NCBI GenBank assembly: GCA_002328075.1
Contig: DCVT01000044.1
Coordinates: forward strand, 248,001 to 312,000
Origin: Anaerolineales bacterium UBA2181
GTDB taxonomy: Bacteria > Chloroflexota > Anaerolineae > Promineifilales > UBA4811
Reading direction: 5' to 3'
DNA: 64,000 bases
Below the pieces are notes generated by a model that had not been told where the DNA came from, made no database searches, and saw only the letters and a program-made list of their open reading frames with translations. Positions 1 through 8,110 of this stretch are shown one piece after another. The translations under genes were made by a program, and so were the position numbers. Numbering within the stretch: the first letter of the stretch is position 1; the number at the start of each line of letters is the position of its first letter.

Positions 1-213
1 GAGAAACAGCTGATCGACGTGGGTCGTGGCGACTTGATCCCGGATGGTCACCGTCACGCGATGATAGCGGATTGTGAGGGCCTCATCCAGGCGGATCGGC
101 GGAATGTCTGGGGGTGGATCCACAATGATGATCCCATCGGCCGCGGCTAATCCCGTCCATGTCAACAGGGTCACCAAACAGGCGACAATTGTGAGCAATC
201 GAAAGCGCCTCAT
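1..213 (-). CDS. VIT-domain secreted protein, N-terminal part only
   Basis: Reading leftward from an ATG at 213, 71 codons stay open to the window edge, so the C-terminus and stop are outside. An AGGAGGAG ribosome site lies 6 bases before the ATG, which fixes the start. The product opens with a basic MRRFR, a hydrophobic core at about residues 6-24 and a small-residue stretch, a typical Sec signal peptide. From about residue 50 the pattern RVTVTIRDQVATTHV matches the opening strands of a VIT (vault/inter-alpha-trypsin) domain, which in bacteria is usually followed by a von Willebrand A domain on a surface-anchored protein. That second domain is inferred, not seen. It is divergent from prfA. 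Confidence 0.7.
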   Translation of the reverse strand, partial: MRRFRLLTIVACLVTLLTWTGLAAADGIIIVDPPPDIPPIRLDEALTIRYHRVTVTIRDQVATTHVDQLFL

Positions 214-307
214 CGCTATCTCCTCCTGATGGTCCCATCCGTCCTGCAGCAGCAAAATCGCTGCGTTCTGAAGGCTAGACGCTGCCGGAGCACGCCGGGT
301 TCCCATC

Positions 308-335
308 TTGACGGCCCAATGCCGCCCAGTATAAT
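308..335 (+). promoter_or_regulatory. Sigma-70-type promoter for prfA
   Basis: TTGACG (308-313), a 16-base spacer and a perfect TATAAT (330-335) precede prfA. The expected transcript start is near 342, giving a leader of about 20 bases that includes a GGGAG ribosome site. Confidence 0.6.
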
Positions 336-362
336 CGCAGAGGTCAACCATGGGAGAATTGA

Positions 363-1433
363 ATGTTTGAGAAACTGACGGCCGTCGCCGACCGATATGA
401 CGAACTGGAGCGCCTGATGGCAGATCCGGACGTAGCGGCCGACTATGCACTGGTAGCCGAATACGCGCAAGAGCGGTCGGATCTTGAGCCCATTGTGCAG
501 GCCTATCGTGCGTTTCAACAGGCTGACAGCGACCTGGTCGAAGCCTGCGAGATGGCAGAGGCTGAAGACGCCGCCGAGATGGCCCAGCTCGCTCGCGAGG
601 AGATCGATCGACTGGAGCCACACCGCCAACGCTTGCTGGAGGAACTAAAGCACTTGTTGCTTCCACAAGATCCACGCGACCGGCGAAACGTGATAGTAGA
701 GATCCGGGCCGGTGCCGGCGGCGACGAGGCCGGGCTGTTTGCGGCCGACCTCTATCGCTTGTACAACCGATACGCAGAGATCCGGGGATGGAAGACCGAA
801 CTCTTGAGCAGCCACGAAACCGGAGTGGGTGGATTCAAGGAAGTGATCTTTCAGGTCAAAGGAAACTGGGCCTATTCGCGCCTGAAATACGAGAGCGGCG
901 TCCATCGGGTCCAGCGGATTCCCATCACCGAATCCCAGGGGCGCATCCACACGTCCACTGCCACTGTCGCCGTCATGCCCGAGGTGGACGACGTGGAGAT
1001 ACACATCGATCCCAAGGACCTGGAGATTGTGGCAACTATGGCGGCCGGGCCAGGCGGTCAGCATATGCAGAAAAATGCCACCGCCATTCGCTTGATCCAC
1101 AAGCCGACCGGCATGACAGTGGTGTGCCAGAATGAACGTTCGCAAACGCAGAACAAGCTGCAGGCTCTGGCCGTCCTGCGGGCGCGGCTGTACGAGGTCG
1201 AGCAGCAGAAACTGGATGATCAGGTCGACGCGGACCGGCGAGCTCAGGTAGGTGCCGGCGACCGCAGCGAAAAAATCCGTACCTACAACTATCCCCAGAG
1301 CCGGATCACCGACCACCGGATTGGCAGATCGATCTACAACCTGCCAGGTTTCATGGCGGGTGAACAATTGGACGAGTTTATCGACGAGCTCGTCACTCAA
1401 TCGCAAGCCGAAAAGCTGGCGGCTGTCGATTAG
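363..1433 (+). CDS. prfA: Peptide chain release factor 1
   Basis: Class I release factor that reads UAA/UAG in the ribosomal A site and triggers hydrolysis of peptidyl-tRNA. The codon-recognition tripeptide is P-I-T (residues 187-189, inside RVQRIPITESQG), the P-x-T form of RF1 rather than the SPF of RF2. The catalytic GGQ is at about residues 231-233. At 356 residues it matches the family length (about 360). The ATG at 363 has GGGAG upstream. The GGQ flank is unusual: GPGGQHMQKN replaces the common GAGGQHV(N)(T/K)T type. The downstream prmC modifies the GGQ glutamine, so the pair forms a functional operon. Confidence 0.96.
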   Translation: MFEKLTAVADRYDELERLMADPDVAADYALVAEYAQERSDLEPIVQAYRAFQQADSDLVEACEMAEAEDAAEMAQLAREEIDRLEPHRQRLLEELKHLLLPQDPRDRRNVIVEIRAGAGGDEAGLFAADLYRLYNRYAEIRGWKTELLSSHETGVGGFKEVIFQVKGNWAYSRLKYESGVHRVQRIPITESQGRIHTSTATVAVMPEVDDVEIHIDPKDLEIVATMAAGPGGQHMQKNATAIRLIHKPTGMTVVCQNERSQTQNKLQALAVLRARLYEVEQQKLDDQVDADRRAQVGAGDRSEKIRTYNYPQSRITDHRIGRSIYNLPGFMAGEQLDEFIDELVTQSQAEKLAAVD

Positions 1434-1466
1434 CGGAGCGTCCGGGCCATTCACACCATCCAGGAG

Positions 1467-2327
1467 TTGGTGCGCGGCGCGGCCCAGCGCCTCTCGATGG
1501 CGGGCAGACCCAGTCCGTTGTTGGACGCGCAGCTCTGGCTGGGTCACATCTGTGGCCTGGGGCGGACAGCCGTGCTGGCGCATCCCGAACACCGGCTCGA
1601 TCCACTGATGGCCAGGCTCTTTGAGGAGGGTGTTGCCCGACTGGCCGCCGGCGAACCGCTCCCATACCTCACCGGCCATATCGAGTTCTACGGTCTGACC
1701 TTCTCTGTCAGTCCGGCTGCCCTGATCCCCCGACCGGAGACCGAGCATCTGGTGGATGAAGCCATTCGCCTGGCTAACCATGTGTCACCGTCCGCGCCCG
1801 GCCGTTCGGGAGTAGACATTGCAGACATTGGGACGGGCAGTGGATGCATTGCCGTGGCGTTAGCCAAGCACTTGCCGACCGCGCGGGTGCTGGCGGTGGA
1901 TATCAGCCCGGCGGCGCTACAATTGGCAGCCTGCAACGCCGTTACCCACGCCGTGTCCGACCGCATCACCTTCCTGGAGGGGAATCTGCTCGAACCTCTC
2001 CCCGGCGCAGTTGATTTGCTGGTAGCCAACCTGCCTTACGTGGCAGACGGTGAATGGGAGTCGCTGTCGATCAGTGTTCGAAATCACGAACCGGCAATGG
2101 CCTTGCGCGGTGGGCCTCAGGGCTTGGATCTCATTGAAGCATTCCTCCATCAGGCCCCTGCATCGGTCCGACGTGGCGGCGCTGTGCTGCTGGAGATCGG
2201 TGCCACTCAGGGGCCCACCGCCAGGATCCTGGCTCAAGGCAGCTTTCCGGACTCCCATGTGCTGCTCAAGACCGACTATGCCGGCCGTGATCGGCTGATT
2301 GTGGTTCAGACAAGGAGAGACCCATGA
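1467..2327 (+). CDS. prmC: Release factor glutamine N5-methyltransferase
   Basis: SAM-dependent enzyme that methylates the GGQ glutamine of release factors. An N-terminal helical domain carries the RPSPLLDAQLWLGH pattern, followed by PYLTGHIEFYGL and IPRPETEHLVDEA; the Rossmann SAM loop is DIGTGSGCIAVALA. The active-site NPPY motif reads NLPY (VANLPYV), a variant I recall from Chloroflexota. The start is uncertain: no ATG or GTG lies where the family begins. TTG 1467 is used here, but its only ribosome-like site directly abuts it, whereas an ATT at 1449 has CGGAG about 10 bases upstream and aligns better with the E. coli N-terminus. It follows prfA by 33 bases and overlaps the next gene by 4. 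Confidence 0.93.
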   Translation: MVRGAAQRLSMAGRPSPLLDAQLWLGHICGLGRTAVLAHPEHRLDPLMARLFEEGVARLAAGEPLPYLTGHIEFYGLTFSVSPAALIPRPETEHLVDEAIRLANHVSPSAPGRSGVDIADIGTGSGCIAVALAKHLPTARVLAVDISPAALQLAACNAVTHAVSDRITFLEGNLLEPLPGAVDLLVANLPYVADGEWESLSISVRNHEPAMALRGGPQGLDLIEAFLHQAPASVRRGGAVLLEIGATQGPTARILAQGSFPDSHVLLKTDYAGRDRLIVVQTRRDP

Positions 2328-3322
2328 AAGCACCCAATTTCCGGCAGAAGGTGCTGCTCCAGTTGCGCCGGGCCAACCAGCGAATTCTAAAAAGCAGAAC
2401 CACCCGCTACGATTCGCATCGTGATTTCACCGTTCCGGTGTTGGTCCTCAGATACCTGCCGCTGAGCGGCAACCGGATCAGTCGCAAGGCGACCGGTGAC
2501 GTGGATGTCTCGCTCCAGGATATTCGCCGCCATACCGACCGCGAGACCGAACGGGTGGTGGAGGCGCTCGAGCGGGGCAGCGCTTACCACCGGTACCAGG
2601 ACCCAACTGCCCGACCCTGTCTGAGGTACCCAATTCTGGACACCATCGAGTTCCTGGAGCCCCTGCCCAGCTGGCACAAACGCGGCCACCAGGTCCCCAT
2701 GGTCGACTATGACGCGATCCTGGAGCGAATCAATATCCGGCAGTGGGTGGAAGAAAGAGGGGTCAAACAGGTATGGTTGTGGGGCTACCATGGCGGGGTC
2801 GTTGACATGTGGGAGTCCAACATGGCCGGACCGTTCGGCGACATCAGCAACAGCGACCAGGACGGGCGCGATATGCCGGTCTTGAACCAGACATATACGC
2901 TGTACCATTACAACTATGGCCGAACCGCCTCTGAAGCAGTGGAAGATCACATCCATCAGATCGAGGTGATGCTTCGTCAGGCAGACCTGGACCTGTTTTG
3001 GAACAGGTTTGTGGGACGGACTGGCGAAGGTCGGTGCGGCTGGGCCCATTACCCGCCTAATGGTGAGCGGGACTATGATTGGGCAAACCGCAAGACGGTC
3101 TGGAGTGACATCGAGGATTGGCGGCCCGACGGGACGGGGCAACGCAGACCGATTGACTGCACGCGGTGGAACTGCGGCAGCCTGGACTGGTTCGTCTACT
3201 GGATGCAGAACCTTCCCGGCCGCAACAATGGAATCCAGTATCGCGGGCGGCCGCTGGCCAATTGGTGGGCCTGGGTGGGTGATTGGGATGGGGTTATGGC
3301 GGCCGGCTTGGGGCTGGTCTGA
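2324..3322 (+). CDS. Conserved hypothetical protein coupled to prmC
   Basis: A 332-residue protein whose ATG overlaps the prmC stop (ATGA), so it is probably translationally coupled. I do not recognise a named domain. It has a basic N-terminus without a signal peptide or membrane segment, and is rich in Trp, Tyr, His and Asn after residue 130, for example VWLWGYHGG near residue 147, ESNMAGPFGDISNS near 164 and YHYNYGRT near 190. Clustered His, Asp and Asn give it the look of a metal- or sugar-binding enzyme, but that is only an impression. Sharing a transcript with prfA and prmC does not by itself imply a translation role. Confidence 0.75.
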   Translation: MKAPNFRQKVLLQLRRANQRILKSRTTRYDSHRDFTVPVLVLRYLPLSGNRISRKATGDVDVSLQDIRRHTDRETERVVEALERGSAYHRYQDPTARPCLRYPILDTIEFLEPLPSWHKRGHQVPMVDYDAILERINIRQWVEERGVKQVWLWGYHGGVVDMWESNMAGPFGDISNSDQDGRDMPVLNQTYTLYHYNYGRTASEAVEDHIHQIEVMLRQADLDLFWNRFVGRTGEGRCGWAHYPPNGERDYDWANRKTVWSDIEDWRPDGTGQRRPIDCTRWNCGSLDWFVYWMQNLPGRNNGIQYRGRPLANWWAWVGDWDGVMAAGLGLV

Positions 3323-3327
3323 TTTCC

Positions 3328-3361
3328 CCTGTCGCCTCCACCGTCCCCGCGTGGCGACCGG
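3328..3361. terminator. Hairpin between convergent genes, possible bidirectional terminator
   Basis: The 44-base space between the convergent genes ending at 3322 and 3367 contains a 9-base stem with one mismatch (3328-3336 with 3353-3361; core GTCGCC/GGCGAC) around a 16-base loop. There is no T-run on either side, so termination would have to be non-canonical. Confidence 0.3.
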
Positions 3362-3366
3362 CCCGC

Positions 3367-4119
3367 TCAACCTGCAGTCGGCGTGGGAATCGGCGTGGGA
3401 GAAGTCTCCGGGGCAGCCGAGGGCGGCTCCTCGGCAAACAACACCCTTTCAAAACCCAACGAGAGCAAGAACGAACGCAGGTAAAGCTGCCCATTCAGGC
3501 GGGCGGTCTCCAGAATTCCGTCCTCCAGGGCGGCTTCGGCAATAGCATCCTCCGCTGCCTGCCGGGCCAACGTCTCCAGGTCCGATTGCTCTTCAAAGAT
3601 CCGATTCAACACCCCGCGCGCATGGTCGTACACATAAGACTGCTGGTTGTCCAGGGTGGCGACAAAGATTGCCGCTGCCGGAAGCAACAGAATGACGGTT
3701 CCATCCTCGGTGACGGTAATGTCCGCCGGCCGCATCTGGCTCAGATCCAGACCGGCAATCACCTTTCCGTGAGCCACAAAGAGCAGTTGCTCATCCAGTT
3801 GGAGCAGTTCAGCCAGGCGATGCCGGTTCTTTTCCACCGTGACCACTTTTTCTATGGAATAGGAAACGGTTTCAAGGCGGCTGAGCGGCAGAACCTGATA
3901 GATGACGGTAGCAGGGTTGGGCCGGACGGTGGGAGTCGACAACTTGGCCAGGTTCTCTCCCCATTGAAAGACCCTTTCCGTTCCCCCTTCAACTGCCTGG
4001 ACCGCCTGCCGAAAGGTGATGACGCCGACGACCAGGGCAACCAGTATGGCAGCCAGCAGAACGGCAATCAGCACCGTTATCAGGCTGACTTTATTATGAC
4101 GCTCGCCAAGCTCGTTCAA
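3367..4119 (-). CDS. DUF4230 membrane-anchored protein
   Basis: A single N-terminal membrane segment (about residues 10-33, VSLITVLIAVLLAAILVALV) is followed by a DUF4230 domain, recognisable from VIYQVLPLSRLETVSYSIEK and the later strand-rich part with a conserved tyrosine (NQQSYVYDHARG). The tail is low-complexity Pro/Thr/Ser. DUF4230 proteins are small anchored proteins of unknown function. I chose the TTG at 4119 because a GGAGG sits 5 bases before it; an ATG at 4131 is in frame but has no ribosome site and would overlap the divergent promoter. It is convergent with the gene ending at 3322. Confidence 0.8.
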   Translation of the reverse strand: MNELGERHNKVSLITVLIAVLLAAILVALVVGVITFRQAVQAVEGGTERVFQWGENLAKLSTPTVRPNPATVIYQVLPLSRLETVSYSIEKVVTVEKNRHRLAELLQLDEQLLFVAHGKVIAGLDLSQMRPADITVTEDGTVILLLPAAAIFVATLDNQQSYVYDHARGVLNRIFEEQSDLETLARQAAEDAIAEAALEDGILETARLNGQLYLRSFLLSLGFERVLFAEEPPSAAPETSPTPIPTPTAG

Positions 4120-4130
4120 GGTATCCTCCA

Positions 4131-4159
4131 TTGGCAAAATGCGTGTTCTGTCCGATAAT
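4131..4159 (+). promoter_or_regulatory. Promoter for the DUF503 gene
   Basis: TTGGCA (4131-4136), a 17-base spacer and GATAAT (4154-4159). The expected transcript start is about 55 bases before the DUF503 ATG. The -35 box abuts the alternative ATG of the divergent DUF4230 gene. Confidence 0.45.
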
Positions 4160-4221
4160 GTTGCAGTGCCTTGTGGCGTTGGCGGTCGTCTCCGGTCGAT
4201 GACTGCCGGGACCGGGAATCA

Positions 4222-4506
4222 ATGCAACTAGCACTCTGCACCATACATCTTTACCTGGCGGGCAACGGCTCTCTGAAAGACAAACGTAGCCGCCTGAAAC
4301 CGCTGCTGATTCAGATCCGTCGCGAATTTAACGTGTCCGCGGCCGAGATCGGTGACCATGATCTCTGGCAATCGGCCACCATCGCCCTCGCTGCAATCGG
4401 CACCGACAACGCCTATGTGCACGGACTGATGGAAAAAGCGGTCCGCTGGATCGAAAAAAGCCCGTTTGAAGCACAATTGCTAGATTATCAGATCGAGTTC
4501 ATTTGA
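4222..4506 (+). CDS. DUF503 family protein (YlxP-like)
   Basis: A 94-residue protein beginning MQLALCTIHLYLAGNGSLKD, which is the standard opening of the DUF503 family, with KDKRSRLKPLL and the central FNVSAAEIGDHDLWQ all present. The ATG at 4222 gives the normal family length; a further-upstream in-frame start would add 17 unrelated residues. DUF503/YlxP genes often sit near rbfA and infB in other bacteria and are thought to bind nucleic acid or ribosomes, but the function is unknown. Here the gene stands alone between a divergent DUF4230 gene and the next operon. Confidence 0.88.
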   Translation: MQLALCTIHLYLAGNGSLKDKRSRLKPLLIQIRREFNVSAAEIGDHDLWQSATIALAAIGTDNAYVHGLMEKAVRWIEKSPFEAQLLDYQIEFI

Positions 4507-4566
4507 TCAAGGCCTTTACAGCCCACAGACCGTGACCGATTCGTCGGTCTGGCGTTGGCTTGCCAG

Positions 4567-4596
4567 TCGGCAATTGGCCGGCCAGCGGTTTATAAT
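4567..4596 (+). promoter_or_regulatory. Probable promoter of the ABC/MoxR cluster
   Basis: A perfect TATAAT (4591-4596) lies about 105 bases before the first gene of the cluster, with a weak TCGGCA (4567-4572) 18 bases upstream as the best -35 candidate. The rest of 4507-4700 shows no gene. Confidence 0.4.
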
Positions 4597-4700
4597 GGCG
4601 GGAACCGGCAGGACTATGAGGTCGTCTATTGGCTATAGTAGCTCGAGGTACCGCTACGGCTGTTCGCGTGGACGCGATAGCGCGGCGGGCTAGGCACCCG

Positions 4701-7130
4701 GTGAACGTGACGAAACAATCGGTTCTATTGACCATTGGACTGGTCATCTGGTTAGTGACCGCACCCTCTGCTGTCGCCCAGGAGCCTGGCATCGTGATGA
4801 CCGCCAAAGTGGGTTTCGACGGGCTTTGCCGTTTGGGCGAATGGGCGCCCGTTCGGGTCACGCTGGCCAACTCGGGTCCCGACGTCGAGGGATTTGTGGA
4901 GGTGGAGAGCTCCAATAGCTATTCTGGAGACAATGTTCGATACCGAACCCCGGTGGTCCTACCCGGCCAATCCCGCAAAACAGTCACGCTCTTTGTCAGC
5001 ATTGAGCAATATATGAGCCGACTGCCGGTTCGGTTGGTCGCGGGCGACAGAACACTGATCGAGGTGCGGTTTTCGATCGACCTGATGAGCGCCGAGCACG
5101 CACTGTATGCGGTGGTGAGCGGTGACCCACTGGACCTCAATTTCCTTGAAGCGTTGGGTTCGCAGGTCAAGGCGGCCGACATCGCGTATCTCCAACTGGA
5201 GGATTTGCCCGCGGTTGGCGTTGCCTGGGGGGCGATCGACGTGTTGGTCCTGGACTCCGTGGACACCGGCCGTCTGTCCCCTGAACAACAAGAGGCGCTG
5301 CGCGCCTGGCTGTCAGACGGTGGGCACCTGGTCGCCACCGGGGGACTCAGATGGCAAGAGACAGCCGCCGGGCTCGCCAACCTGCTCCCGGTCAACCAGG
5401 TCAGCACTGTTTCCGTGCCTGACCTGGCTGGGTTGGACCGGCTCACCGGCACGACCGAGTCTGAACTCCATCCAGGGCCATATCTGGTGGCTGAGGGGAC
5501 GCCCAGCGACGGGACGGTATTGCTGTCGCAGGAGAACCTGCCATTGCTGGTGCGCCGGACACACGGCCGCGGAACGGTGGATTGGCTCGCGCTCGAGCTT
5601 TCGTCACCGCCTTTGCGCGATGGGCGAGCTGGAGAGGCGCTATGGCAGGTCATCCTTTCGGGTGACGGGCGTAGCGCCGCTGGACACAGCACGCTCGCCA
5701 ACCCCTGGGCCGTTCGCGATGGTTTGCGAAGCATTCCCTCGCTCTCTCTCCCATCCACCCTCCAAATGGTTCTCTTTTTGGCCGCCTATGTCCTGTTGGT
5801 TGGGCCGCTCAACTGCGTCCTGCTCCGGCGGCTCCGGCGGACCGAGCTGGCCTGGCTCACCATACCGGCGATCGTAGTGCTCTTTAGCGGGCTGGCGTAC
5901 CTGACAGGTTTTCAGCTTCGCGGGGGTCAGGTGGTGTTGAACCGCCTGACGCTAGTGCATGGCAGCGCCGGTGCAGACCACGCTCGCGCCAATACCGTGG
6001 TGGGCGTATTCTCGCCCCATCGGGCAACTTATGACGTGACGTTTCCCAGCGGCGCTCTGGTCCGGCCCTTTTCCGATGTTTACAACACGGGGCTGGGTTC
6101 ATCCGGATCCATCGTGGTGGAGCGGGCTCAGCAGGTCGTGGTGCGAGACTTGAAGGTAGATGTCGCCGCGCTGCGCGCCTTTCGGGTCGATAGTCACGTG
6201 CAACCGCCGGATGTCGACAGTGGGTTGGTCCTGCAGCCCAGACCCTCCCCCTCGCTCACTGGCTGGGTGCAAAATGCTTCGGCTCTTGATTTGCAGAGCG
6301 CTGTGTTGATCGTCGGGAGTGATATCCTGACGCTGGGAGACCTGGCGCCTGGTCAGACGGCCATGGTTGATCTCAGCCTTTCGGCCGGTCGCGCGATGCC
6401 GCTCGTCGGGGATATAGGCATGGGACCATCCACCTATAGTGGCGCCTTCCCTTCCTCTTTTACCTATCTCCCCACGGAAGAGCTGTTGGGTAGCGCCGAC
6501 CTGACTGACAAGGCAACCAACCGCCGCTTTCAGCTGCTGCAGGGCTTTCTCAACAGCGGATCCCAGAGTATTTTCAGGCCTAACTCGGTGACCCTGTTGG
6601 CCTGGTCAGAGGAAGCACCTTGGTCAATGCAAGTTACGGGAAAATCGACCAAAACCGTGGACACCCTGGCATATTTGCTTGAGGTCCCGCTTCGTCTTCC
6701 GACCGGCCTGCACGATTGGGTCATACCGCCGGCGCTGACCACATGGGAAGCGTTGGCAGGCAATAGGAATGGGAGTGAAGGACCGTACGACTTTAGCCTC
6801 TTGGGCGGTTGGGTCGGCTTTGAGTTCAGGCCCTGGGATGCGCTGGCGATCACCGACATCCGAGAACTGGTGCTCACGCTAGAGTCCAGCCAAGCCGCCA
6901 GCCAGCCGGTGACGGTCTCGCTCTGGGATTGGACCGTGCCTGCCTGGCAGACGGATCCAAACCTCACCTGGGGAGCCAACCGCGTGACTGCGCCTGACCG
7001 GTGGGTGGGACCCCACGGCGCCATCCGGGTGCGGGTCGAAAGCGCCAACCCGGCCTGGTTCGGCATCGACCGCCTCGATGTGACCTTTGTGGGCACAGGG
7101 AGCCAGCCGCAGGATGTAACCGCCCCATGA
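4701..7130 (+). CDS. Secreted/membrane protein with glutamine-amidotransferase-like domain
   Basis: About 809 residues. The N-terminus (VTKQSVLLTIGLVIWLVTAP, then AVAQ) is a signal peptide. A beta-rich extracellular part carries an NEW3-like segment (WAPVRVTLANSGPDVEGFV). Around residues 180-215 the pattern DVLVLDSVDTGRLSPEQQEA followed by WLSDGGHLVATGG matches the GATase1-like fold without a visible catalytic triad. Two membrane helices lie near residues 355-403, and a further 400-residue beta-rich domain follows. The GTG at 4701 is chosen because it directly precedes the signal peptide; TTG 4629 and GTG 4707 are alternatives. It overlaps the ABC ATPase gene by ATGA, so it is probably a partner of that exporter. 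The function is unknown. Confidence 0.8.
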   Translation: MNVTKQSVLLTIGLVIWLVTAPSAVAQEPGIVMTAKVGFDGLCRLGEWAPVRVTLANSGPDVEGFVEVESSNSYSGDNVRYRTPVVLPGQSRKTVTLFVSIEQYMSRLPVRLVAGDRTLIEVRFSIDLMSAEHALYAVVSGDPLDLNFLEALGSQVKAADIAYLQLEDLPAVGVAWGAIDVLVLDSVDTGRLSPEQQEALRAWLSDGGHLVATGGLRWQETAAGLANLLPVNQVSTVSVPDLAGLDRLTGTTESELHPGPYLVAEGTPSDGTVLLSQENLPLLVRRTHGRGTVDWLALELSSPPLRDGRAGEALWQVILSGDGRSAAGHSTLANPWAVRDGLRSIPSLSLPSTLQMVLFLAAYVLLVGPLNCVLLRRLRRTELAWLTIPAIVVLFSGLAYLTGFQLRGGQVVLNRLTLVHGSAGADHARANTVVGVFSPHRATYDVTFPSGALVRPFSDVYNTGLGSSGSIVVERAQQVVVRDLKVDVAALRAFRVDSHVQPPDVDSGLVLQPRPSPSLTGWVQNASALDLQSAVLIVGSDILTLGDLAPGQTAMVDLSLSAGRAMPLVGDIGMGPSTYSGAFPSSFTYLPTEELLGSADLTDKATNRRFQLLQGFLNSGSQSIFRPNSVTLLAWSEEAPWSMQVTGKSTKTVDTLAYLLEVPLRLPTGLHDWVIPPALTTWEALAGNRNGSEGPYDFSLLGGWVGFEFRPWDALAITDIRELVLTLESSQAASQPVTVSLWDWTVPAWQTDPNLTWGANRVTAPDRWVGPHGAIRVRVESANPAWFGIDRLDVTFVGTGSQPQDVTAP

Positions 7131-8110
7131 ACGCCATCATTGAAACTCGGGCGTTGTCCAAGAGATACGCAGCCCCGCGGCGCGCCGGTCAACCAGGCGG
7201 GCGCTTGGCGGTAAACGAGCTAAACCTGGCGATAGAACCAGGCGCGGTGTTTGGCTTTGTCGGACCGAACGGCGCCGGCAAGACCACCACCATGCGCATT
7301 CTCACCACCCTGCTGCAACCCACCGCCGGTGAGGCGTGGGTGGCGGGCCATTCGATCTTGCGCGACCCCCGGGGCGTCAGGCGGGTAGTCGGTTTCATGC
7401 CGGATTTTTTTGGCGTGTACGACGACATGAAGGTCCACGAATACCTGGATTTTTTCGCCGACTGCTACGGCATTGCGGCACGACAGCGGCGGAGCATGGT
7501 GGAGGACCTACTGACACTGGTCGACCTGAGCCACCGGGCTGACGATATGGTCGACAGCCTGAGCCGCGGCATGAAACAACGACTCTGTCTGGCCCGGACG
7601 CTGGTGCACGATCCGACCGTCTTGATCCTGGATGAACCCGCCGCCGGGCTGGATCCGCGGGCCCGCATCGACATACGTGAACTGCTGCGCGAGTTGCGCA
7701 CCATGGGCAAGACCGTCCTTTTCTCCTCGCACATTCTGCTGGAGGTAGCCGACATCTGCACTCACATTGGCGTCATCGAGGCCGGCTCCTTGGTTGCCAG
7801 CGGGACCATGGACGAGATGCAGCGCTTTCTGAGACCAATCCGGGTGATCCGGGTGCGTCTGACCAAGCCGTGGAACACGGCGCAGGAGACGTTATTTGGC
7901 AAACCCGGCGTCAGCAACGTCCGGCCGGCAGTGCAAAACGGTCCCGAGCCGATAACGGAATTTTTGTTTGACCTGGAGGGAGGCGACGAGGACCTCTGCG
8001 CTTTGCTGACGGATCTGGTGCAGGGTGGTGCGGGTGTCATCACGTGCTCTGAGGAAAAGGGCAATCTGGAAGACGTCTTTCTGCAGATCACCCAGGGGAT
8101 TGTCTCATGA
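7127..8110 (+). CDS. ABC-2 type transporter ATP-binding protein
   Basis: Nucleotide-binding subunit of an exporter. Walker A is GPNGAGKTTT, the signature is LSRGMKQRL, Walker B is VLILDEPAAGLD, and the H-loop is SSH. The remaining third is the C-terminal extension common to ABC-2/GldA-type ATPases. The ATG at 7127 overlaps the previous stop (ATGA), and its own stop overlaps the permease start in the same way. The substrate is not evident. The surrounding MoxR, DUF58 and VWA genes suggest the exporter belongs to an envelope-associated assembly, as in gliding-type or Bat-type clusters. Confidence 0.95.
   Translation: MNAIIETRALSKRYAAPRRAGQPGGRLAVNELNLAIEPGAVFGFVGPNGAGKTTTMRILTTLLQPTAGEAWVAGHSILRDPRGVRRVVGFMPDFFGVYDDMKVHEYLDFFADCYGIAARQRRSMVEDLLTLVDLSHRADDMVDSLSRGMKQRLCLARTLVHDPTVLILDEPAAGLDPRARIDIRELLRELRTMGKTVLFSSHILLEVADICTHIGVIEAGSLVASGTMDEMQRFLRPIRVIRVRLTKPWNTAQETLFGKPGVSNVRPAVQNGPEPITEFLFDLEGGDEDLCALLTDLVQGGAGVITCSEEKGNLEDVFLQITQGIVS

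Noticed and set aside
645..1781. Long minus-strand open frame opposite prfA and prmC
   Set aside because: Its product has no recognisable domain, and both plus-strand genes are certain; high-G+C antisense frames of this length are common.
2387..3370. Minus-strand open frame of about 327 codons opposite the unknown gene after prmC
   Set aside because: The plus-strand gene is coupled to prmC and has a protein-like composition; the antisense product is Pro/Val-rich without motifs.
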